DNA of 33,050 bases, taken from contig JAYWAL010000094.1 in NCBI GenBank assembly GCA_043782485.1, positions 1 through 33,050 on the forward strand, written 5' to 3'. This document shows, piece by piece, positions 8,534 to 15,576 of this stretch. Source of the DNA: JANXUC01 sp043782485. GTDB taxonomy: Bacteria > Acidobacteriota > Terriglobia > Terriglobales > Acidobacteriaceae. Positions within the stretch are counted from its first letter, which is position 1. Every line of letters starts with the position of its first letter. Position numbers and translations under genes: made by a program. The notes under the pieces are model-generated. The model saw nothing but the letters and a program-made list of their open reading frames with translations. It did no database searches and was not told the DNA's origin.

Positions 8534-9523
8534 ATGCGCCAACACATCCTCGGACAAACCGGAATCAGCGTCTCCCCACTCGGATTTGGCTGCGTCCAGC
8601 TGACGGCGCACAAGGATCGCGGGGATGCGGTTCGCATGCTCGAACATGCGTTCGCGTCGGGAATCACGCACTTTGACGTCTCCCGGATCTATGGCTTCGG
8701 GCGCGCCGAAGGAATCCTGGGAGAATTTCTCGGGGGGAAACGCCACCAAGTCACGGTGGCGAGCAAATTCGGAATTCAACCACCGTCGGGACTGGCTGGG
8801 AATCGCAGGGTCATTGATCTTGCCAAGAAGCTGCTGGGCCCCTTCCCCAGCCTGCTGCGGCGCGCCCGCCAGCGCGGATCGAGCATGGTGAAATCTGGCG
8901 TCTTCACTCCGCAAAGTGCGCTGCAGAGTCTGGAGAGCAGTCTGCGCGAGTTGGGAACAGACTCGCTGGACGTATTCCTGCTCCACGAAGCGACGCTAGC
9001 CGATGCGGCCAACGAATCGCTGCTGGAAGTTCTGAGGCAGCAGGTAGCTCGCGGAACCATTCGCAGCTTCGGGATCGCGTCAGGATTTCATCATTTGCAA
9101 CAGGGCGGCGCTGGCGTGCCGCCCGGCTATACAGTTTTGCAATTCGAAGACAACGCGGCCGCGCGAAATCTTCAGGCGCTGCATCCAACCCCGGAACGAG
9201 CGGTGATTACCCATAGCATTTTTCAGCCTCTGACGGCCTTACGAGCAGCGATGGCGGCTCAACCTCGTTTAGCGGGGGAACACGCGGCGCGACTCAAACT
9301 CGACCTGGCTGATCCCGCAGTCCTGGGCAATCTGCTGCTGCAATTTGCGTTGCGCAGCAATCCCACGGGCGTTGTTTTGTTTTCCAGCACGGATCCGCAA
9401 CGTGTGACCTGCAACGTACGAGCTGCGGAATCGTGTCCGTTTGACGAGCAACAGATGATTGGCTTCCTGGAGTTTGTGGACACTCTGCTTGGTGGGCCTT
9501 CGTTGCGAGACGATGATCGATGA
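8534..9523 (+). CDS. Aldo/keto reductase
   Basis: 329-aa NAD(P)H-dependent oxidoreductase of the aldo/keto reductase fold, probably cytoplasmic. The catalytic tetrad is complete: Asp48 and Tyr53 (HFDVSRIYG), Lys78 (VASKFG) and a His near 151 (DVFLLHE). The start MRQHILGQTGISVSPLGFG is the usual beta-hairpin opening of the family. The C-terminal part has the expected NAD(P)-binding Ser-rich loop (VVLFSSTDPQRV). The stop overlaps the next ATG as ATGA (9520-9523), so it is translationally coupled to a GMC oxidoreductase; the two may oxidise and reduce the same sugar-like metabolite. Confidence 0.92.
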   Translation: MRQHILGQTGISVSPLGFGCVQLTAHKDRGDAVRMLEHAFASGITHFDVSRIYGFGRAEGILGEFLGGKRHQVTVASKFGIQPPSGLAGNRRVIDLAKKLLGPFPSLLRRARQRGSSMVKSGVFTPQSALQSLESSLRELGTDSLDVFLLHEATLADAANESLLEVLRQQVARGTIRSFGIASGFHHLQQGGAGVPPGYTVLQFEDNAAARNLQALHPTPERAVITHSIFQPLTALRAAMAAQPRLAGEHAARLKLDLADPAVLGNLLLQFALRSNPTGVVLFSSTDPQRVTCNVRAAESCPFDEQQMIGFLEFVDTLLGGPSLRDDDR

Positions 9524-11100
9524 TCCTCGATCTGGCGACGCTCGGCGATAGCCCGGAACTTTCCTGCGACGTTTGCATCGTAGGTAGCGGCGCGGCGGGG
9601 TTGGCGATTGCTTCCGAGCTGGAGCAGTCCCCGCTTCAAGCCATCCTCCTAGAGAGCGGAGGCCTTGATCCGGAACCACCTACGCAAGCTCTTTACGATG
9701 TCGACATCAGCGGATTGCCGCATCCCGGCTCGACCCAGGGCCGATTTCGCATCTGTGGAGGATCAACGACGCAATGGGGCGGGCAAGCCCTACCCCTGAT
9801 GCCAATCGACTTCGAGCGCCGGGAGTGGGTTCCCTACAGCGGCTGGCCTATTTCTTTTCAGGAACTAGTTCCATACTACGCCCGAGCGGCGAGGTTTCTT
9901 GAAATCGACAGCTTCAACTATGGCACCGATCTACTTACCCATCTGCGCACTCGGCCGCCAGACTTTGATGCGCAACGGGTCACGTATCATTTCTCAAAGT
10001 GGAGCCCGCGACCGAGCATTCGCGAGCACTACTTGCCGGGACTGGCAAAGTCCCAGCGCTGCACCCTGTTACTACATGCCAATGTAACGCGCATCGTTCT
10101 CGACGAGGAGTTGAACCGAGTCAATCGAGTTGAGGTTCGGTCCCTGGAGGATGCTCGTGCCACGGTGCGCGCCAGAGTATTCGTGCTGTGTGTTGGAGGC
10201 ATTGAAACGGCTCGGCTCCTGTTGGCGAACGATCAGCAGCAGCGGGACGGAATTGGGAACCATCACGACCTGGTGGGACGTTTTTTCCAGGATCACCCGA
10301 GCGCGATGGTGGGCTGGCTGAACACGCCGTATCCCAACAGGGCGCAACGAATGCTCCAGGTTTTTCATAAGAACGGCCTGAAGTATTCGGTGCGCTGCAC
10401 GGCGGCCCCGGAATGGCAGCGCGAACAGCGGACGCTGAACATATCCATGGGCACCACTTTTGTCGAAGACAACCCCGCGTTGCAGGACTTAAAAGAGGCA
10501 TACGTGAGGCTGCGGCAGAGAAAAATCGACGCAACCCTGGCCGGGAAGCTGTTGCGGGTGGCCACTCATCCTGGCGCTTCCGTTTTGCCGGCGTGGCACT
10601 TTCTGGCGCGCGGGAGAAGCTTTGCCCCGGGCGCCCGCATGCGGATTGGCCTGACTTCGGAACAGGAGCCGAACCCGGAGAGTCGCGTCTTGCTTTCGGA
10701 ACAGAGGGATGCGCTTGGCATGCGCCGGTCCAATGTGCGCTGGAAACTGACAAGTTCAACCCATTACACCATGCGCCGATTTGCGAGGACCCTTCAGGAA
10801 GAATTTCGTAAAGCGGAGCTTGGAGAAATTGAATTGGAACAGTGGGTTGGGAGTGATGCCCCGGATTGGGCGGACCACATCACGGATCAGTATCACCACA
10901 TCGGGACTGCGCGCATGAACGACTCACCGCGGCTGGGGGTGGTGGAACGGAACTGCCGCGTCCACGGCGTGGAGAACCTTTACATAGGAAGCAGCGCGGT
11001 TTTCCCGACGAGTGGGCATTCCAATCCCACCCTGACGATCATCGCTCTGTGCTTAAGGCTGGCTGACCGGCTCAAGACGGAGTTTGGGTCGCTGCGTTAG
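9520..11100 (+). CDS. GMC family FAD-dependent oxidoreductase
   Basis: 526-aa flavoprotein of the glucose-methanol-choline family, which oxidises alcohols or sugars. The Rossmann motif GSGAAG is at about 22-27, followed by acidic Glu45 for the ribose. GGSTTQWGGQALPL is the flavin-attachment-loop region. Near the C-terminus, HHIGTARM and SGHSNPTLTIIAL carry the active-site His and Asn typical of the family. No signal peptide is evident. It overlaps the aldo/keto reductase by four bases. Similar oxidoreductase pairs occur beside sugar-modifying genes, but the substrate here is unknown. Confidence 0.93.
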   Translation: MILDLATLGDSPELSCDVCIVGSGAAGLAIASELEQSPLQAILLESGGLDPEPPTQALYDVDISGLPHPGSTQGRFRICGGSTTQWGGQALPLMPIDFERREWVPYSGWPISFQELVPYYARAARFLEIDSFNYGTDLLTHLRTRPPDFDAQRVTYHFSKWSPRPSIREHYLPGLAKSQRCTLLLHANVTRIVLDEELNRVNRVEVRSLEDARATVRARVFVLCVGGIETARLLLANDQQQRDGIGNHHDLVGRFFQDHPSAMVGWLNTPYPNRAQRMLQVFHKNGLKYSVRCTAAPEWQREQRTLNISMGTTFVEDNPALQDLKEAYVRLRQRKIDATLAGKLLRVATHPGASVLPAWHFLARGRSFAPGARMRIGLTSEQEPNPESRVLLSEQRDALGMRRSNVRWKLTSSTHYTMRRFARTLQEEFRKAELGEIELEQWVGSDAPDWADHITDQYHHIGTARMNDSPRLGVVERNCRVHGVENLYIGSSAVFPTSGHSNPTLTIIALCLRLADRLKTEFGSLR

Positions 11101-11159
11101 GAGCGGCTGGCTTTCAACTCTAATATGTTCTTGATGGAGAGGTGTCTGCAAGAAAACTG

Positions 11160-11384
11160 CTACGCGTGAACCGCGTTCATTCGCTTAAGGGTCGGAAGCG
11201 TCTGGATTGCTTTTTCGCACTGCCGTTGTGCCAATCGCAAGTCGTAGAGGCTTTGCAGGTTGATCCAGAACTGAGGACTGGTGCCAAAAAAATGCGCTAA
11301 GCGCAGGGCGGTGTCGGCGGTGATGTCGCGTGTGCCGTTCAGAATCTGGGTGATGCGGCCTTTGTCCCGGAGACTTACGATCAT
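11160..11384 (-). CDS. N-terminally truncated HigA-like XRE antitoxin, probably a remnant
   Basis: 74 aa. The segment RITQILNGTRDITADTALRLAHFFGTSPQFWINLQ matches the second half of the HigA-type helix-turn-helix (in this family, recognition helix followed by ITADTALRL and FWxNLQ). The first helix of the HTH and the usual HPGEVL start are missing, and no HigB toxin lies nearby. The upstream sequence in this frame (AFAIARRDTFDALRIFPWN) does not resemble HigA. The frame stays open back to the stop codon of the upstream mglA-like gene, in phase with it. Probably a degraded addiction module; expression is doubtful. Confidence 0.65.
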   Translation of the reverse strand: MIVSLRDKGRITQILNGTRDITADTALRLAHFFGTSPQFWINLQSLYDLRLAQRQCEKAIQTLPTLKRMNAVHA

Positions 11385-11456
11385 CAACAGATTCCACGGA
11401 AAAATACGCAGTGCGTCAAACGTATCGCGACGAGCGATGGCAAAGGCGGGCGGATA

Positions 11457-12041
11457 CTAACCCTTCTTCAACTCCGTTAAAACCTGCTTGGCAATTTCCT
11501 TCAAGGTTTCAAACACGCCATTGCCTTGAAAGGCGATTGCTTCCATCACAGGTTCGTCTTTCTTGCGGAGTTCGCGCGTGAGCTGGTCGACTGGGAGAAT
11601 ATTCGGCAGGTCGCGCTTGTTGAGTTGCAGAACGTAGGGCAGTTTGGCGAAATCGATGTTGTGTTCCTTCAGGTTGGTGCCCAGGTTATCGAGTGCTTCC
11701 AGGTTGGCGTCCATGCGCTCTTCCTGGGAATCGGCGACGAACACAATCCCGTCAACCCCGCGCAGAATCAGCTTTCTGCTGGCGTCGTAGAAGACCTGTC
11801 CGGGAACGGTATAGAGGTGAATACGAGTCTTGAAACCGCGGACGGTGCCGAGGTCGAGGGGCAGGAAATCGAAGAAAAGTGTGCGCTCCGTCTCGGTTGC
11901 CAGGGAGATCATCTTGCCCTTCTGCGTCTCAGAGGTTTTCCCGTAAATATGCTGCAAATTGGTGGTCTTGCCACCAAGACCCGCGCCGTAGTAGACGATC
12001 TTGCAATTGATCTCGCGGGCTGCAAAATTGATGAAACTCAA
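11457..12041 (-). CDS. mglA: MglA-type Ras-like GTPase
   Basis: Small cytoplasmic GTPase of the MglA group, which sets polarity or drives surface motility in Myxococcus and is widespread in Acidobacteriota. The P-loop GAGLGGKTT is at 19-27. The switch/G3 region reads LYTVPGQ, with Thr instead of the usual Asp, the MglA hallmark. The guanine-specificity motif is NKRD. The block SLATETERTLFFDFLPLDLG is highly typical. I chose the TTG at 12041 because MSFINFAAREINCKIVYYG is the family's usual start and GGGGA lies upstream; an ATG at 12068 preceded by AGGA would add nine residues. No MglB partner is present in the window. Confidence 0.92.
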   Translation of the reverse strand: MSFINFAAREINCKIVYYGAGLGGKTTNLQHIYGKTSETQKGKMISLATETERTLFFDFLPLDLGTVRGFKTRIHLYTVPGQVFYDASRKLILRGVDGIVFVADSQEERMDANLEALDNLGTNLKEHNIDFAKLPYVLQLNKRDLPNILPVDQLTRELRKKDEPVMEAIAFQGNGVFETLKEIAKQVLTELKKG

Positions 12042-12165
12042 CCGTATCCCCGATTGGGCACAGGCCATTCCTGGCCGGAGACCCGCGCAAAATTTATTCT
12101 CAAATGTCTTCCTTCCCTTATATCACAGCAACTTAGCGAGGGAACATGGGGGCGGGGTTACTAGA

Positions 12166-12430
12166 GTGGGTGCTGAAAAAGTCAGGGTTACTGGGTCAAC
12201 CCTTACCTGCTGGGCTAAAGCCCGATATTTTCACAAGGGAGTTATCGCAGCACTGAAGTGCTGCGCCGCCCAAAAGCTGAGGCTAAAGCGGCTATTTCAG
12301 CGCCTGAGGTGGGTGCTGAAAAAGTCATCCTTACCAGATCAATCCCTTACCGCAGGGGCTAAAGCCCATTCATTTCCAAGGAGTTATCGCCGCACTGAAG
12401 TGCTGCGCCGCCCTTGCGCTACGGGCTGCT
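12166..12430 (+). repeat. Two tandem copies (period 143 bp) of the two-hairpin repeat element
   Basis: Same composite as at 7026-7290. Copies start at gtgggtgctgaaaaagtca (12166 and 12309). Hairpins: GGGCTAAAGCCC at 12212-12223 and 12356-12367, CAGCACTGAAGTGCTG at 12248-12263, and a one-base-altered copy around 12392-12403. The second copy ends right at the stop codon (12433-12435) of the VWFA gene. Confidence 0.88.
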
Positions 12431-12432
12431 AG

Positions 12433-13782
12433 CTAGGGCTGGCGGGCCGGGGGGAGAGGGTAAAAGCCGTCCTTGGCGCGGACTTTGAGGCCGGTGCGGG
12501 CTACTTTGACCTCCAACTGGCGGTAGACGCCGGGCTGGGCCTTGCTGTAGTAGCCGAGGGTGTATTGATTGCGGGCGTCGCCCATGGCTCGGTTGTAGGC
12601 CTCCTCCATTGCCTCCTTGGAGAATTCGGGGAAGACCTCGCCGCCGGTGGCGGAGGTGTATTTGGGCAAAATATTGCCAAAACCGTGCTTGGGAATCTTG
12701 ATTTCCTTGAGTTTGCGGAGTCCGGGGATGGCGGCGTCGTCGACAGCCACGGCGTAGACGGTGATTTCATTGGTTAGCAGGACATGGAGGACATCGGCAT
12801 AGGCGGCATCGCTGCCGGACTCACGGCCATCGCTAACGATGAAAATGACCTTGCGGCGGCCACGCTCTCGCTTGCCCAGGTCCACGGCGGCTTTCAGCAG
12901 GGCGTCGTTCAAAGTGTGGGATTCCTGGGTAGGGAGGTTGATCAAGTTGGGGCCTCCGCCGACGGGGCGACCGTTGATTTGTGGGCCAGATGCCAGGGGG
13001 CCGCTGAGCACCTGGGGGCCGGAATTCCGTCCGGTTTCGCCCTTGAGCAAGGTAAAGGCGGCTGTGGTGCCTTTTCCTAGGGCGCCAAAGTCTTTGAGCT
13101 TGCGGACGGCGCTGCTGTAGGTGTAGATGGCCACCTCGTCGTAAATGGAGAATGCTCCTTCCAGGGCAGGGAAGGTCTGGTTCAGCTTGCGGACGGCCAC
13201 GTCGGGCATGCCCTGATCGAAAATGATGGCGGCCGAGATGGCGAAGGGGTCGCTGGTGAAGTACTTCAGGTCCTGCTTGGCCCCGCCTTCGAACAGCTGG
13301 AAATCCTTTGGCAATAGGCCGCTGACCAAGCGTCCGGAGTCGTCTTTGACGGTTACGGGTACAGCGACGAAGTTGACGTTGACCCTGAGCCGATAGAGGT
13401 CTTCCTGCGACTTGGATTGCGGGGCGGGGGGCTGGTAGCCCGGCGGAGGGGCGGGAACGGACGGGGTGGCTGGCGTGCCTGGGTTGCCAGGGGTGCCGGG
13501 TTCGGGAAACGGGTTGTCGGTGGGAGCGACCTTGGGGCGTGCGGCTTCGGGTTTGCTGGGCTTTTCGTCCTGGCTGGAGGAGGAACCTCCATCGGAAGCG
13601 GGTGGCTCGTCGTTGGGGGGTAGCGGGGCGGTATTGATGGGTGGTTGGGCTGGGAGTTGTTGCGGGGTGCGCTTGGCGGAAGGGGCGTCCGGGAGCTGTT
13701 GGGTGGGGGATTGCGCCCAGAGAGCGGCTCCGGCGAGTGTGAGAGCGACTCCAAAACCGCGAATGCCATGCATCGAAACCAC
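12433..13782 (-). CDS. VWFA-related acidobacterial-type secreted protein with degenerate MIDAS
   Basis: 449 aa. Signal peptide (GFGVALTLAGAALWAQ), then about 100 residues of low-complexity Pro/Ser/Thr linker (25-125), then a von Willebrand A-like domain of the type expanded in Acidobacteria. The family opening LRVNVNFVAVPVTVKDDSGRLV and DFQLFEGG are clear, as is the ending RNQYTLGYY...YRQLEVKV. The metal-ion adhesion motif DxSxS is replaced by DQGMP in AAIIFDQGMPD, so metal-dependent ligand binding is questionable. The GTG at 13782 has AGGAG nine bases upstream; an ATG at 13773 is an alternative. Function is unknown for the family; probably envelope or extracellular. Divergent from a second VWFA gene. 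Confidence 0.9.
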   Translation of the reverse strand: MVSMHGIRGFGVALTLAGAALWAQSPTQQLPDAPSAKRTPQQLPAQPPINTAPLPPNDEPPASDGGSSSSQDEKPSKPEAARPKVAPTDNPFPEPGTPGNPGTPATPSVPAPPPGYQPPAPQSKSQEDLYRLRVNVNFVAVPVTVKDDSGRLVSGLLPKDFQLFEGGAKQDLKYFTSDPFAISAAIIFDQGMPDVAVRKLNQTFPALEGAFSIYDEVAIYTYSSAVRKLKDFGALGKGTTAAFTLLKGETGRNSGPQVLSGPLASGPQINGRPVGGGPNLINLPTQESHTLNDALLKAAVDLGKRERGRRKVIFIVSDGRESGSDAAYADVLHVLLTNEITVYAVAVDDAAIPGLRKLKEIKIPKHGFGNILPKYTSATGGEVFPEFSKEAMEEAYNRAMGDARNQYTLGYYSKAQPGVYRQLEVKVARTGLKVRAKDGFYPLPPARQP

Positions 13783-13812
13783 GTTAGACGTCTCCTAAGT
13801 AGCGTTGCTGGT

Positions 13813-14005
13813 GGTCGCTGAAACGGTCATCTTTTCCAGATCAACCCTTTGTCTCGGGGGCTGAAGCCCCTGATTTTGTTGGACTGCGACGGCACGGCTG
13901 AAGCCGTGCCCTTTCAAAACAGAGGGATTCTCAAGCACTCTCTGAAGCCCAACGCTCTCCCGTGCTTAGCGTGGCGAGGAGTTCTCACCCGCTTTTTTCA
14001 GCAAC
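13813..14005 (+). repeat. Hairpin element with short terminal inverted repeats between the two VWFA genes
   Basis: Ends are GGTCGCTGAAA at 13813-13823 and TTTCAGCAAC at 13996-14005, imperfect inverted repeats. Inside are GGGGCTGAAGCCCC (13857-13870) and GGCACGGCTGAAGCCGTGCC (13891-13910) with the spacer tgattttgttggactgcgac. The order and spacer match 92-149. A half module (ctctctgaagccc) follows near 13939-13951. The rest of 13783-14153 shows no further gene. Confidence 0.75.
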
Positions 14006-14153
14006 ATGGATGGCGACCGAACGTCAGCGTCCCTTGGAAAATCCATGCCAGAGCCAGCCGAACTTTTTCACTCGGCAGGATAGCTTCGGTTTCTTTAGAT
14101 GCATCCAACTGGTAGAAATAGACTAACAAATCACCTCCTGGGATGCCCCCAAT

Positions 14154-15203
14154 ATGCGTTTTCGCGTTTTTCGCCCCGTGTTCGCCTTGTTTTTGCTGTT
14201 GGTCGCGTCGCTCGTTCCCGGGCTTCGCGCTCAGGATGGTGTCATCAATACTCCGCCTCCGGCTTCGGATACGCCCCAGGATGCGCAGGCCCCAGAGCAG
14301 TCGGACGCCGTGATCAAGTCGCGCGTCAACGTGGTGCAATTGTTTTTTAACGTCAAAGACAAGCATGGAGCGCTGATTCCGGGGTTGGTGAAGGACGATT
14401 TTCAGGTGTTCGAAGACGGTAAACAGCAGACCGTGAAGTATTTTGCCGCTGAAGCCGACCAGCCTCTTACGCTGGGTATTCTGGTGGATACCAGCGGTAG
14501 TCAGGAAAATGTCCTGGGGATGGAAAAGGAAATGGGAGCGCTGTTCCTGAACCGAATCTTGCGGGACAAGGACCAGGCGTTTCTGATCAATTTTGACATT
14601 AACGTTGAGTTGGGGCAGGACTTCACCAATTCGAAGAAGCTGCTGAAAGACGCCTTGGAAAAGACGCGGATCAACACCGGTGCAGGAAGTTGTGGCGGCC
14701 TGCCCGGGATGGGCGGCGGTCCAATACCGTGCAGTTCGAGCGGACCGAAGGGCACGTTGCTATATGACGCTGTCTACCTGAGCGCTCACGACATGCTGTA
14801 CAAGGAAGCAGGACGTAAGGCTCTGATTTTGCTGACAGATGGCGAGGATCAGGGCAGCCGAATCAAGATCCGCGAAGCGATTGAGATTGCGCAAAAGGCT
14901 GACGTGATCTGTTACGTGATTTTGGCCGCCGACCGGGGCTTCTACGGCGGCATGTACTCCGGTGCTGGAGATATGCAGAAGATGACCAGCGAAACCGGCG
15001 GTCGCATGATTGATGTTGGCAATAAGCCGGAGAAACTGCGCGACGCCTTTGACCAGATTGCGCAGGAGCTGCGCAGCCAATACAGCCTGGGATATACGCC
15101 CACGAATACCAATGCGGATGGTGGTTTTCGGAAATTGGAAATTCGGTCCAAGCCGGATCTGAAGATTCAGGCGCGCAAGGGGTACTACGCGTTGCAGCAG
15201 TAG
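14154..15203 (+). CDS. VWFA-related acidobacterial-type secreted protein with intact MIDAS
   Basis: 349 aa. Signal peptide RPVFALFLLLVASLVPGLRA, a short Pro-rich stretch, then the VWFA domain. The opening SRVNVVQLFFNVKDKHGALIPGL and DDFQVFEDGK match the paralogue at 12433-13782. The metal motif DTSGS is intact at 112-116, and LILLTDGEDQGS supplies the later acidic metal-site region. The insert SCGGLPGMGGGPIPCSSS is Gly/Cys-rich and could form a disulfide loop. The ending SQYSLGYTPTN...FRKLEIRS is the family signature. ATG at 14154 lacks a clear Shine-Dalgarno. Likely a secreted or periplasmic binding protein of unknown ligand. Confidence 0.92.
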   Translation: MRFRVFRPVFALFLLLVASLVPGLRAQDGVINTPPPASDTPQDAQAPEQSDAVIKSRVNVVQLFFNVKDKHGALIPGLVKDDFQVFEDGKQQTVKYFAAEADQPLTLGILVDTSGSQENVLGMEKEMGALFLNRILRDKDQAFLINFDINVELGQDFTNSKKLLKDALEKTRINTGAGSCGGLPGMGGGPIPCSSSGPKGTLLYDAVYLSAHDMLYKEAGRKALILLTDGEDQGSRIKIREAIEIAQKADVICYVILAADRGFYGGMYSGAGDMQKMTSETGGRMIDVGNKPEKLRDAFDQIAQELRSQYSLGYTPTNTNADGGFRKLEIRSKPDLKIQARKGYYALQQ

Positions 15204-15223
15204 CCGTTGAGATGGCTAGGGTT

Positions 15224-15395
15224 GGTCTCGTAAATCGTTTGCGACGTGAGAAGCCGCTGCCGCAGGGGCTGAAGCCCCCTCATTACAACGGACTTATCGC
15301 AGCACTGAAGTGCTGCGCCGCCCAAAAGCGATGGCTCACTCGATTTTTCCATCAGCCTGTAAGGCCGTGACCTACCTAAGACCATTTATAAGACC
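15224..15395 (+). repeat. MITE-like hairpin element with GGTCTYRTAAAT terminal inverted repeats
   Basis: Left end GGTCTCGTAAATCGTTT (15224-15240); right end AAGACCATTTATAAGACC (15378-15395), an imperfect inverted repeat of it. Between them lie GGGGCTGAAGCCCC (15265-15278), CAGCACTGAAGTGCTG (15300-15315) with the tail cgccgcccaaaagc, and a right half ggccgtgacct. The stretch 15204-15562 contains no gene, only this and the next element. Confidence 0.8.
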
Positions 15396-15442
15396 GTCGG
15401 TCCAAACCCAGGCGATTGCAGAAGCGAGAACCACTGGCGGTT

Positions 15443-15576
15443 CTGGGGCTAAAGCCCCAGGTCATTATTGCTCTTGATGTCACGGCTAAAGCCGTGACCT
15501 GTTCAAAGACTATTTAATTATTGCTCTTGATGTCACGGCTAAAGCCGTGACCTGCCCAAAGACTATTTATGAGACC
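15443..15576 (+). repeat. Hairpin element with a 53-bp tandem duplication
   Basis: CTGGGGCTAAAGCCCCAG at 15443-15460 is followed by two 53-bp units (15464-15516 and 15517-15569) that differ at about two positions. Each contains GTCACGGCTAAAGCCGTGAC (15479-15498, 15532-15551). The right end gactatttatgagacc (15561-15576) is the same terminal repeat as in the elements at 15224 and 18641. A clean left end was not seen, so the element may share the right end of its neighbour or be decayed. Confidence 0.82.
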
